The notes under the pieces are model-generated. The model was not told the origin of the DNA. It was given only the letters and a program-made list of their open reading frames with translations, and made no database searches. The position numbers and the translations under genes are program-made. Positions 6,939 to 13,958 of a stretch of 18,744 nucleotides of DNA are shown here, piece by piece. Every line of letters begins with the position of its first letter. The stretch's first letter is position 1. Source of the DNA: JANMDR01 sp031376425 (lineage in GTDB: Bacteria > Pseudomonadota > Gammaproteobacteria > Burkholderiales > Usitatibacteraceae); contig JANMDR010000161.1 of assembly GCA_031376425.1 (NCBI GenBank), forward strand, positions 1 to 18,744, in the 5' to 3' direction.

Positions 6939-7481
6939 ATGGCACTTGAGCAATTTCATGGCACCACCATCTTGAGCGTGCGCCGCGGCAATCGTGTTTG
7001 CATGGGCGGCGATGGTCAGGTCACATTGGGCAATATCATCGTAAAAGGCTCGGCACGCAAAGTGCGGCGTCTGTACAAAGAGCAAATACTCGCAGGCTTC
7101 GCGGGCGCGACCGCTGATGCGTTTACCTTGTTCGAGCGTTTTGAAGCTAAACTCGAAAAGCACCAAGGCAATTTAATGCGCTCCGCCGTCGAGTTAGCAA
7201 AAGATTGGCGCACCGATAAAGTACTGCGCAATTTAGAAGCGATGCTCACCGTTGCTGATCGGACCAGCTCCGTCATTATTACCGGTAATGGCGATATTTT
7301 AGAGCCGGAACATGGCCTGCTTTCGATTGGCTCTGGCGGTGCCTATGCACAATCAGCAGCGATGGCGCTGCTGCAAAACACCGACTTATCACCTGAAGAT
7401 ATTGTCAAAAAATCACTCACAATTGCTGGTGATATTTGTATTTATACCAATCAATCGCACACGATTGAAACCCTAGAATAA
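6939..7481 (+). CDS. hslV: HslV, peptidase subunit of the HslUV (ClpYQ) protease
   Basis: A 180-aa threonine protease of the proteasome beta-subunit family, forming the proteolytic double hexamer of HslUV in the cytoplasm. The mature N-terminus expected from the family is the Thr of TTILSVRRG. Here it is Thr9, preceded by MALEQFHG, so Met removal is not enough and a cleavage after Gly8 is needed. The same short leader is usual in Burkholderiales HslV. Other conserved blocks are GGDGQVTLG (24-32), GFAGATADAF, TGNGDILEPE, GSGGAYAQSAA and GDICIYTNQ near the C-terminus. It lies 13 bp before hslU in a clear operon. The upstream hairpin at 6871-6907 overlaps a possible heat-shock promoter. Confidence 0.97.
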   Translation: MALEQFHGTTILSVRRGNRVCMGGDGQVTLGNIIVKGSARKVRRLYKEQILAGFAGATADAFTLFERFEAKLEKHQGNLMRSAVELAKDWRTDKVLRNLEAMLTVADRTSSVIITGNGDILEPEHGLLSIGSGGAYAQSAAMALLQNTDLSPEDIVKKSLTIAGDICIYTNQSHTIETLE

Positions 7482-7494
7482 TATTAAAGCAACC

Positions 7495-8826
7495 ATGATG
7501 ACACCCAAGGAAATCGTTCACGAGTTGAACAAACACATTGTTGGCCAATCTGCCGCAAAAAAAGCTGTCGCCATTGCGTTGCGCAATCGCTGGCGTCGGG
7601 CGCAGGTGGCAGAGCCAATGCGCCACGAAATTACCCCAAAAAATATTCTCATGATTGGCCCCACCGGTGTTGGCAAAACCGAAATTGCCCGACGCTTAGC
7701 CAAATTAGCCCATGCACCATTCATTAAAGTAGAAGCTACTAAATTTACTGAAGTGGGTTATGTCGGACGGGACGTAGACACCATCATTCGCGATTTAGTA
7801 GAGATTGCAATCAAGCAAGTGCGTGAAACTGAAACTCAGAAAATGCGCCAAGCCGCCGAAGAAAAAGCGGAAGAACGGCTATTAGATGCCCTCTTGCCGC
7901 AGGCACGCAGTTTTGATTTTTACAACAAAGCAGACGCGGCAGAGCCCACCGATTCTGCGACGCGCCAAAAATTTCGCAAAATGCTGCGCGAAGGCAAACT
8001 TGATGAGCGCGAAATTGAAATTGAGGTATCGAGCCTGCCCGCTAATATGGAAATTTTCGGCCCTCCCGGTATGGAGGAGCTTACCCAGCAAATTCAGGGG
8101 ATGTTTCAAAACGTAGGACAAGGGAAATCACGAACACGCAAACTCACCGTGAAAGAAGCGCAAAAAGTACTAAGCGATGAAGAAGCCCTAAAATTGGTCA
8201 ACGACGAGGATTTAAAAACGCGTGCCATTGCCAATGTGGAGCAAAATGGCATCGTGTTTTTAGACGAAATCGACAAAATTGTAAGCCGTTCAGAAAGCAG
8301 TGGTGCCGATGTTTCCCGCCAAGGCGTGCAACGCGATTTGCTACCTTTGGTGGAAGGCACTACGGTTTCCACTAAATATGGGATGATAAAAACCGACCAT
8401 ATTTTGTTCATTGCCAGCGGTGCATTTCACTTGGCAAAACCGTCAGATTTGATTCCTGAGCTGCAGGGCCGCCTACCAATTCGGGTAGAACTACAATCGC
8501 TTGCAGTGGAAGATTTTGAAAAAATTCTCACCGGCACTGATGCCTGCTTAACCAAACAGTACGAGGCATTGCTCAACACGGAAGGTGTTGCACTCAGTTT
8601 TACACCAGAAGCCGTGCGCCGCCTTGCAGAAATTGCGTTTGCGGTGAATGAAAAAACCGAAAACATTGGCGCGCGTAGACTGCATACCATTATGGAGAAG
8701 CTGTTGGAAGAAATTTCCTTCTCTCCCGAAAATGCGGGCGCTACAGCAGTCATTTCGGCTGAATATGTTGATGACCACCTAAACCACCTCGCGCAATCAG
8801 AAGATTTAGCGCGTTATATTTTGTAA
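7495..8826 (+). CDS. hslU: HslU, AAA+ ATPase subunit of the HslUV protease
   Basis: A 443-aa AAA+ unfoldase that feeds substrates to HslV. Motifs: N-terminal TPKEIVHELNKHIVGQ, Walker A GPTGVGKT (55-62), pore loop GYVGRD (88-93), the intermediate (I) domain from about 110 to 240, Walker B VFLDEID (about 255-261), sensor/arginine region QGRLPIRVEL, GARRLHT, and the conserved C-terminal tail LARYIL that inserts into HslV. Length matches the family. Two adjacent ATG codons (7495 and 7498) are possible starts; most homologues begin at the second. It is 13 bp downstream of hslV. Confidence 0.97.
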   Translation: MMTPKEIVHELNKHIVGQSAAKKAVAIALRNRWRRAQVAEPMRHEITPKNILMIGPTGVGKTEIARRLAKLAHAPFIKVEATKFTEVGYVGRDVDTIIRDLVEIAIKQVRETETQKMRQAAEEKAEERLLDALLPQARSFDFYNKADAAEPTDSATRQKFRKMLREGKLDEREIEIEVSSLPANMEIFGPPGMEELTQQIQGMFQNVGQGKSRTRKLTVKEAQKVLSDEEALKLVNDEDLKTRAIANVEQNGIVFLDEIDKIVSRSESSGADVSRQGVQRDLLPLVEGTTVSTKYGMIKTDHILFIASGAFHLAKPSDLIPELQGRLPIRVELQSLAVEDFEKILTGTDACLTKQYEALLNTEGVALSFTPEAVRRLAEIAFAVNEKTENIGARRLHTIMEKLLEEISFSPENAGATAVISAEYVDDHLNHLAQSEDLARYIL

Positions 8827-8835
8827 GCTTGGATC

Positions 8836-9645
8836 ATGTCGCACTCAACACATAACGAGGCGCAGGTACTCAACATTGCCGCCTATAAATTTATCACCTT
8901 AAACGACCTACCGGTATGGCGCGAGCAGTTGCGCGCCCTCGCGGCAGACAACATCTTAAGAGGCACGATTTTACTGGCACCCGAAGGCATTAACATGTTT
9001 ATGGCTGGCAGCCATGTGCAGATTGCGTCGTTTCTAAGCGCTGTGCGAAGCCATATTGAATTTGCTGATTTAGAAGTGAAAGAAAGTCTTTCAGAAACGC
9101 AGCCTTTTAACCGTTTACTCGTGAAGATAAAAAAAGAAATTATCTCACTGGGGCGCTCTGACGTAGACCCCGCATTACAACCGGCACCACGTTTATCGGC
9201 GCAAAAACTTAAAACATGGCTTGATGCCGGGCAGCCAGTATTACTGCTTGATACGCGCAATACATACGAAGTTGCAGCAGGTACATTTCATGGTGCACTG
9301 GATTTAGGCTTGGATAATTTTCGCTCATTCGCGAACCGTGAAACTGAAATTAGTGCACGGATACATGCAGAACTTGCGGCAAAAAACTTACCCGCTGACA
9401 CACCTATTGTCAGCTTTTGCACTGGTGGCATTCGCTGTGAAAAAGCCGCACCTTTAATGCAAAAAAATGGTTTTCAGCATGTGTATCAGCTCGATGGCGG
9501 CATTCTCAAATACTTCGAAGAATGTGGCCATGCGCATTACGATGGCGACTGCTATGTATTCGACCAGCGCCGCGCAGTGGACGCCGCGCTTGCCCCGACA
9601 GAACTAACTGATTTTTTGCCGGGGCCCATTGCAAAACATAGTTAA
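8836..9645 (+). CDS. trhO: TrhO-type rhodanese-domain tRNA uridine-34 hydroxylase
   Basis: A 269-aa protein of the TrhO/UPF0176 (E. coli YceA) family, which hydroxylates U34 of certain tRNAs to form ho5U. The N-terminal acylphosphatase-like part contains RGTILLAPEGINMF (about 42-55), the central block LKVKI/EIISLG follows, and a rhodanese domain spans about 120-225. Its active loop is CTGGIRCEKA, with first cysteine C195 in the usual catalytic position. A C-terminal tail of about 35 residues includes HYDGDCYVFDQR, also conserved. It starts 9 bp after hslU, which suggests co-transcription. Family members in gammaproteobacteria can be longer; the length here is typical of the shorter forms. Confidence 0.87.
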   Translation: MSHSTHNEAQVLNIAAYKFITLNDLPVWREQLRALAADNILRGTILLAPEGINMFMAGSHVQIASFLSAVRSHIEFADLEVKESLSETQPFNRLLVKIKKEIISLGRSDVDPALQPAPRLSAQKLKTWLDAGQPVLLLDTRNTYEVAAGTFHGALDLGLDNFRSFANRETEISARIHAELAAKNLPADTPIVSFCTGGIRCEKAAPLMQKNGFQHVYQLDGGILKYFEECGHAHYDGDCYVFDQRRAVDAALAPTELTDFLPGPIAKHS

Positions 9646-9675
9646 AAATCGCTAAGCATGGCTACAAACTAGGGC

Positions 9676-10569
9676 CTAAACCTTCAAGCCTTCATAAAGC
9701 TTAGTAATGCGTTCCATCAATTCGGTAATGTTGTCGCATGACTTCGCCACCGCTTCTAACTCTATTTTTGACGTCCGATTCGCATCCAGTTTTACAATCG
9801 CCGCTTTCAAAAACTGCCACTGCGTTTCCGCTAGTGCTAATTCGCTCTTAATTTGCGGGGTATTCGCTGTGGCCGCAAGCAAACGCGTAATCGCAGCGCG
9901 GTATTCAGTTTCTGCTGTTTTTAAATCGTTAGTCACGACCACATTGTCACGCAAACCCCAGCTACGAAATAAATAGAGCTTAGCGATCCGCTGTGAAAGG
10001 ATACGCGCTGTGCCTGCGACCGCAATTAAATCACCTTGTGGTGATTTTACATAGGCTTCAATTAAATTTGCACCTTTGGTTGCAATCCAAACCAGCTCTT
10101 CGTTTTGCTCCGATAATTCTTTCAAATTTTCTTGCGTTGCAGGGCGTGTAATGATGGCGCGATACTCGCCCCACAATTGATCGAGCAATTGATAATTAGT
10201 CTTGATTTCAGGGGTAGGTGCCGTCGCGATAAGCTCTTTTAATGCCGATTGAAAATCGGCAGCAGCATCGTCAATTTGCCGTTTAGAACGCGTTTCCAGC
10301 ACTTTTTGTCCAATGAGGGAAAATGCTTTGGTGATACGCTCAGCCAACATAGGTTGGCGTTCGGCTTTATTCAAGGCACTTGCTGCATCAAACTTCACAG
10401 GCGCTGCGGCCTTAGCTGTCGTTCCTGCCGCTGGAGCGGTTGCGGCTGGCTTAGCTGCAGCAGGGGCAGCAGCGGGCTGGGCAATAGCTATCGCTGGAAT
10501 AAATAGCGCAGCACTCGCCATCAATGTCGTGGCGGCGATAGAAGCTACTAATCGAATATTTATCATCAT
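9676..10569 (-). CDS. secreted protein with two PilJ/NarX-type sensor domains
   Basis: A 297-aa protein with a Sec signal peptide (hydrophobic 6-30, likely cleavage at AIA-QP) and an Ala/Pro-rich linker to about 60. Two copies follow of the helical domain known as the type IV pili methyl-accepting chemotaxis transducer N-terminal domain (PilJ, PF13675). They start at AERQPMLAERITKAFSLIG (about 69) and AGTARILSQRIAKLYLFRSWG (about 180). That domain senses small ligands in NarX/NarQ-like and PilJ receptors, but no transmembrane or signalling domain is attached here, so it should be a free periplasmic protein. ATG codons at 10569 and 10566 follow AGGGAA; the second has better spacing. It lies 80 bp after the bufC-like gene, same strand, possibly with its own promoter near the 10601-10624 repeat. 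Ligand unknown. Confidence 0.75.
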   Translation of the reverse strand: MMINIRLVASIAATTLMASAALFIPAIAIAQPAAAPAAAKPAATAPAAGTTAKAAAPVKFDAASALNKAERQPMLAERITKAFSLIGQKVLETRSKRQIDDAAADFQSALKELIATAPTPEIKTNYQLLDQLWGEYRAIITRPATQENLKELSEQNEELVWIATKGANLIEAYVKSPQGDLIAVAGTARILSQRIAKLYLFRSWGLRDNVVVTNDLKTAETEYRAAITRLLAATANTPQIKSELALAETQWQFLKAAIVKLDANRTSKIELEAVAKSCDNITELMERITKLYEGLKV

Positions 10570-10600
10570 GGATTCCCTAAAAAATCGTTATTAAACACGT

Positions 10601-10624
10601 CTTATACCTACGCTTATACCTACG
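10601..10624. repeat. 12-bp tandem duplication upstream of the PilJ-domain gene
   Basis: CTTATACCTACG occurs twice in direct succession (10601-10612, 10613-10624). On the minus strand each unit reads CGTAGGTATAAG. It lies 35-58 bp upstream of the PilJ-domain gene start, where operators or promoter elements are expected. A 12-bp period is near one helical turn, which would suit tandem protein binding. TATAAG could also act as a -10 element. Confidence 0.6.
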
Positions 10625-10648
10625 TTAACACATTCACTAAACAACACA

Positions 10649-11542
10649 TTAGCGCTGGCTTAGCACGGCTTGCGCCGGAAGCCTAAACCCTACAATCACC
10701 CCAGCACTCACGTTTTCAAGCAATAGGGCTTGCAGATCAAGCCTTGCATCCAGCGCTAGCGCATTACTAGCAGCTTCTTCAAATGCCTTGCCCCCTGATA
10801 AATCACTTAAAAACTGGTGCGTTGCGACATCACATTCAAGTAGTTTAACCGTAATTTCAAATTGCGCTGTAACTTGACGCCACAGCAATAGTCGTTCCGG
10901 TACCGCATCCCAATTAATAGCCTTGATATCACTGCCATCATTAGCCGTTTCCGAATATACGCATTGATTAGCTCGCCAGATTTGTGCGACGGGAAATTCA
11001 CTCTGCAGCACCGCACAACTCGGATGCAATATAAAGCATAACGTGCCTTGTAGCGCAGGGGCTACCGCCTGTAGGCCAAAAAAATCAAACGGCGGTGCAT
11101 CGCTTGCAAAATGAGCTTGATGCACCAGCCATTCTAATTTTGCTAAATCTGGTAAGTAGGCGAGCTCAGCAGCTTCCTCACGATCTTCCAATGCCGCAAG
11201 CCAATCACTTAACCATGCGCTAAATGCTTTAGCATAGCCATGTAAGTTTCCTGACGTGGAGGGCGTGGTAATCACATAGCTACGCGCCAAGGCTGTAAAA
11301 AATTCATCTCCCAAAACCCGAGCAAGAACGGGATACGTCGTTTGCACCACGCTTAACAGGGTAAGGCGCGTATTGTTTTGATAAACCCCTATTCCAGCAC
11401 TGCCAATGCCTGCAGCATCAAAGGCTGCAGTAGCTGCGCCTTCCACAGCTACTGCAGCAGCAGGTGGAGACCATATCTGGTGCGCAAACTGACGTTGAAG
11501 CGCACGTAATTGGGCTGCTTCAGGCCGCTCAAAGGTGTTCAT
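10649..11542 (-). CDS. bufC: DUF2063 protein, BufC/HvfC-like partner of the bufferin maturase
   Basis: A 297-aa protein counted from the ATG at 11542, which overlaps the upstream gene's stop (ATGA). The frame stays open further upstream to 11602, but that extension would lie inside the bufB-like gene. The N-terminal region (LRALQRQFAHQIW to about residue 100) fits the DUF2063 'putative DNA-binding' domain, now viewed as the partner of DUF692 enzymes that presents the precursor peptide. Recognisable features are the YQNNTRLTLLSVVQTTYPVL stretch and LARSYV. The C-terminal half (AYLPDLAKLEWLVHQA onward) follows the BufC/HvfC pattern. No signal peptide is present, so it acts in the cytoplasm. Translational coupling with the bufB-like gene supports equal production of the two proteins. 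Confidence 0.82.
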   Translation of the reverse strand: MNTFERPEAAQLRALQRQFAHQIWSPPAAAVAVEGAATAAFDAAGIGSAGIGVYQNNTRLTLLSVVQTTYPVLARVLGDEFFTALARSYVITTPSTSGNLHGYAKAFSAWLSDWLAALEDREEAAELAYLPDLAKLEWLVHQAHFASDAPPFDFFGLQAVAPALQGTLCFILHPSCAVLQSEFPVAQIWRANQCVYSETANDGSDIKAINWDAVPERLLLWRQVTAQFEITVKLLECDVATHQFLSDLSGGKAFEEAASNALALDARLDLQALLLENVSAGVIVGFRLPAQAVLSQR

Positions 11543-12369
11543 TGCGCTGTGCCCTGCATAATTCGCGTTGCGTGTTGCGCCTCTGAGTACAAAACCGCCC
11601 ATTCAGGTATTTCACTATCCCATTCCACGATAGTAGGCTGTGCGCCAAATCGCGTTACAGCAGACGCAAACAGCTTCCAAACCGCTTCGCACACCGGCGC
11701 GCTGTGCGTATCAATCAACATCGATTCTGTTGCCGTATGTCCTGCCAAATGCATTTGCCCTACATAATGGCTAGAAACGCCAGAAATATAGTCTTCTTCA
11801 GCATATTTATGGTTTTTAGCGCTTACAAAAATATTATTGATGTCTAATAAAATCTTGCAGCCACTGCGTGCCGCCACCGCATTCACAAATTCCCATTCAG
11901 GCATAGTGGATGCATGAAACGCCACATAACTCGATAGATTTTCAATCAAAATAGGCCGTGCTAGATAATCTTGCACCGCATTAATTCTATCCACCACATG
12001 CGCGATAGCACCTTCAGTATAGGGCAAGGGCAGTAGATCATTACTAAATCGACCATCTACACCCACCCAGCATAAATGCTCAGACACCAAGGCAGGTTCG
12101 AGCCAATCAACAAGCACCTTTAGTTTTGCTAAGTGCTCCATGTCTAAAGGGTCTGTGCCCCCCAGCGACAAGCCGACACCGTGTGCGCTGACCGCGTACT
12201 CCGCGCGTAAGGCCGCTAAATAGGCACGATTCAGCCCCCCGGTATCAAAAAAATTTTCGCTATGTATTTCCAGCAAACCGAGTGTTGGTTTCGTTTGCAA
12301 AATATCTGCGTAATGCGGTGCCCGCAAGCCAACGCCACAATGCCGACTGGAAATTTGATTATTGGGCAT
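11539..12369 (-). CDS. bufB: DUF692 multinuclear non-heme iron oxidase (MNIO), BufB-like bufferin maturase
   Basis: A 276-aa TIM-barrel enzyme from the ATG at 12369. ATGs at 12375 and 12384 are also in frame, and the frame is open to 12399, but that would start inside a terminator stem. MNIO family landmarks are GVGLRAPHY at the N-terminus, EIHSENFF, HGVGLSLGG, SEHLCW, ILIENLSSY, LLDINNI, GQMHLAGH, DTHSAPV and IVEWDSEIPE. These hold the His, Asp, Glu and Asn residues that bind the iron cluster. In bufferin systems this enzyme modifies Cys residues of the precursor peptide, reported as thiooxazole groups. It overlaps the bufC-like gene by 4 bp. No obvious ribosome site precedes any candidate start, and the start lies right behind an intrinsic terminator. 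Confidence 0.88.
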   Translation of the reverse strand: MPNNQISSRHCGVGLRAPHYADILQTKPTLGLLEIHSENFFDTGGLNRAYLAALRAEYAVSAHGVGLSLGGTDPLDMEHLAKLKVLVDWLEPALVSEHLCWVGVDGRFSNDLLPLPYTEGAIAHVVDRINAVQDYLARPILIENLSSYVAFHASTMPEWEFVNAVAARSGCKILLDINNIFVSAKNHKYAEEDYISGVSSHYVGQMHLAGHTATESMLIDTHSAPVCEAVWKLFASAVTRFGAQPTIVEWDSEIPEWAVLYSEAQHATRIMQGTAQ

Positions 12370-12387
12370 GATCATCGATATCATAAA

Positions 12388-12416
12388 AAACGGCCGCACC
12401 TAATTGGCGGCCGTTT
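12388..12416 (-). terminator. intrinsic terminator between the bufferin peptide genes and bufB
   Basis: A perfect 10-bp stem AAACGGCCGC/GCGGCCGTTT (12388-12397 and 12407-12416) with a 9-nt loop. On the minus strand it is followed by six T (12390-12385), the textbook intrinsic terminator. It sits between the stop of the second peptide gene (12448) and the start of the bufB-like gene. The first in-frame ATG (12384) directly follows the T-tract. On the plus strand only TTT follows the stem. Confidence 0.85.
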
Positions 12417-12447
12417 AGCTGGTACAAATACTGTGCGTATGCGTGAA

Positions 12448-12807
12448 CTAGTAAGCGTTTGGCTTAACCGCGTCTGCTTTGGTAGGCGCTGATTTTGCGT
12501 CTGCTGGCGCGGCAGGTTTTGCTACAGAAGCTTTACGCAACACACCACCCGTTTTTGTACACGTGCCCTTAGCCACGTAAACCCATTCATCGGCCAAATT
12601 ATCTGCGGGCGCTTTGCCAGCACATGAATGTAGAACCGCATCTTTTGCCGTTCCGCTTAATGTGGCGTTACCGCAATCATTCATACCCTTTTTAGCAATG
12701 CCATAGCATTTTTCTTTGATAACGGTGGTTTGCGCTTGGGCGCTCATACCTACGGACGCCACTAAACCGGCAATTGCGGTTGAAATAATAAGTTGTGTTG
12801 TTTTCAT
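12448..12807 (-). CDS. bufA2: bufferin-type (DUF2282-like) Cys-rich precursor peptide, second copy
   Basis: A 119-aa precursor with a Sec signal peptide (cleavage near SAQA-Q, residue 25). The mature part holds exactly four cysteines, C34, C45, C62 and C83, in the order EKC, NDC, HSCAG and GTC. This is the pattern of DUF2282/bufferin peptides, exported metal-binding RiPPs whose cysteines are modified by BufB/BufC before export. Compared with the sister peptide, a 10-residue insertion (about 46-58) lies between the second and third Cys, and the C-terminal tail (from about 91) is Ala/Lys/Pro-rich. A strong ribosome site, AGAGGA, lies 8 nt before the ATG. It is followed by an intrinsic terminator and then the bufB-like gene. 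Confidence 0.85.
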   Translation of the reverse strand: MKTTQLIISTAIAGLVASVGMSAQAQTTVIKEKCYGIAKKGMNDCGNATLSGTAKDAVLHSCAGKAPADNLADEWVYVAKGTCTKTGGVLRKASVAKPAAPADAKSAPTKADAVKPNAY

Positions 12808-12914
12808 TGGGAAATTCCTCTGCGAATAGTTGGTAAAAAAACTGTTGGGTGACTACTGAAAAATTTAAACTTACAAAACAAGCACTCCAGCGCAAGCATT
12901 TTTACGCGGATCAC

Positions 12915-13283
12915 CTATTTGCTGTCTCTACTTTTAGCACTTTCTGCTGCACGTCGTTCTTGGCGGGTTTTGCCGCCTAATTTGTTGCAAGTTCCTGTTG
13001 CTACTTCTTTCCATTCATCGGCCGCAAAATCTACTTTTGCCTTACCCGCGCAAGTATGCGACTTCGTATTGCAATGATTCTCACCTGCTTTCGCAATACC
13101 GAAACACTTTTCAGTTTTTGATTCGGTCGCAACGTCTTTTTTTGCGTTTGCGTCTGCATTTTGCGCTTGGGCTCCGGTTGAAGCCATCAATAGCAAGCTG
13201 GCAATTGCACACTGCATTACTTGATGAATCGATGTAGATGCTACAGATTTATTACTCACACTATTCCCCTTTTTCAACTTCAT
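12915..13283 (-). CDS. bufA1: bufferin-type (DUF2282-like) Cys-rich precursor peptide, first copy
   Basis: A precursor of up to 122 aa. The hydrophobic signal segment (about 23-40, MQCAIASLLLMASTGAQA) is preceded by an unusually long n-region if the ATG at 13283 is used. A GTG at codon 9 (13259) is preceded by AAGGGGA with 5-nt spacing and may be the real start. The mature part has four cysteines, C60, C71, C78 and C99, in EKC, NHC, HTCAG and GTC, matching the bufferin pattern; an extra Cys25 lies in the signal. The tail (from about 105) is rich in Arg, Lys, Ser and Glu. It is 107 bp upstream of the second peptide gene on the same strand, so one enzyme set likely serves both. Confidence 0.8.
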   Translation of the reverse strand: MKLKKGNSVSNKSVASTSIHQVMQCAIASLLLMASTGAQAQNADANAKKDVATESKTEKCFGIAKAGENHCNTKSHTCAGKAKVDFAADEWKEVATGTCNKLGGKTRQERRAAESAKSRDSK

Positions 13284-13438
13284 GAACCAACACCAGTCGG
13301 GGTAGTCTCGTAAAGCGGCGCAACTGCATCGCCTTCTTGACCATACGCAACGTGATGTATTTCAGATTCATTTATTTTAACGGCATTTTCAAACTCTAGT
13401 TGACGCCAACATTAAATCATTACGCTCAAACCCCATTT

Positions 13439-13894
13439 TTAACCGAAATCATGCTGCCGCCACGCCTCATACGCCACAATCGCAACGCTATTAGCCAAAT
13501 TTAGGCTGCGATTGCCCGGCCGCATCGGCAAAGTGAGCCGCTGATCTGGCAAAAAACTTGCCAGCACCTCAGCGGGCAATCCCCGTGTTTCTGGGCCAAA
13601 GACGAAGCAATCGTCTGGCTTAAAGGCAACTTTATCGTAACGGACACTATTTTTCGTAGAAAGTGCGAAAAGTCGCTTACCACTGAGCGCCGCCAAACAC
13701 GCATCCCAATCCGCATGATGCACCACATCCGCAAATTCATGATAATCCAAGCCAGCACGCTTTACACGGGCGCTATCCCATTCAAAACCTAAGGGATAGA
13801 CTAGGTGCAGGCGTGCGCCGCTATTAGCACATAGGCGAATAATGTTACCCGTATTGGGAGCGATTTCTGGCTGATACAACACAATATTAAACAT
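13439..13894 (-). CDS. trmL: TrmL, tRNA (cytidine/uridine-34-2'-O)-methyltransferase
   Basis: A 151-aa SPOUT-family methyltransferase (YibK/TrmL) that methylates the ribose of nucleotide 34 in tRNA-Leu isoacceptors using SAM. The N-terminus MFNIVLYQPEIAPNTGNIIR is the family hallmark, so the ATG at 13894 is chosen. The frame continues to a TTG at 13918, which is unlikely to be the start. SAM-binding trefoil-knot motifs are FGPETRGLP (about 98-106) and the MRPGNRSLNLANSVAI block (about 123-138). It is divergent from the patatin gene, with 64 bp between, and is followed 155 bp downstream by the bufferin operon on the same strand. Confidence 0.93.
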   Translation of the reverse strand: MFNIVLYQPEIAPNTGNIIRLCANSGARLHLVYPLGFEWDSARVKRAGLDYHEFADVVHHADWDACLAALSGKRLFALSTKNSVRYDKVAFKPDDCFVFGPETRGLPAEVLASFLPDQRLTLPMRPGNRSLNLANSVAIVAYEAWRQHDFG

Positions 13895-13920
13895 AGAAAT
13901 TGACGAGTTATACTGCAAAT

Positions 13921-13945
13921 GTTTGGTCGTCTAGTTTAACCAAAC
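13921..13945. repeat. inverted repeat GTTTGGT-N11-ACCAAAC in the trmL/patatin divergent space
   Basis: Perfect 7-bp arms (13921-13927, 13939-13945) flank 11 bp in the 64-bp region between the two divergent starts. It could be an operator shared by both genes or a leader hairpin. No clear sigma-70 promoter was found nearby to help decide. Confidence 0.45.
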
Positions 13946-13958
13946 CTTACAAAAAAAC

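Noticed and set aside
7016..8778. Several long antisense open frames across hslV and hslU
   Set aside because: They mirror the coding bias of the strongly conserved hslVU genes, with no recognisable domains or ribosome sites.
9646..9675. Terminator between the convergent trhO and PilJ-domain genes
   Set aside because: Only 30 bp and no stable stem with a U-tract could be drawn on either strand.
11543..11602. N-terminal extension of the bufC-like protein by 20 residues
   Set aside because: It would lie inside the bufB-like gene; the ATGA overlap at 11542-11539 is a standard coupled start and matches the family N-terminus.
13895..13918. Upstream TTG start for TrmL
   Set aside because: Homologues start at MFNIVLYQPE; the extra eight residues have no support and no ribosome site.
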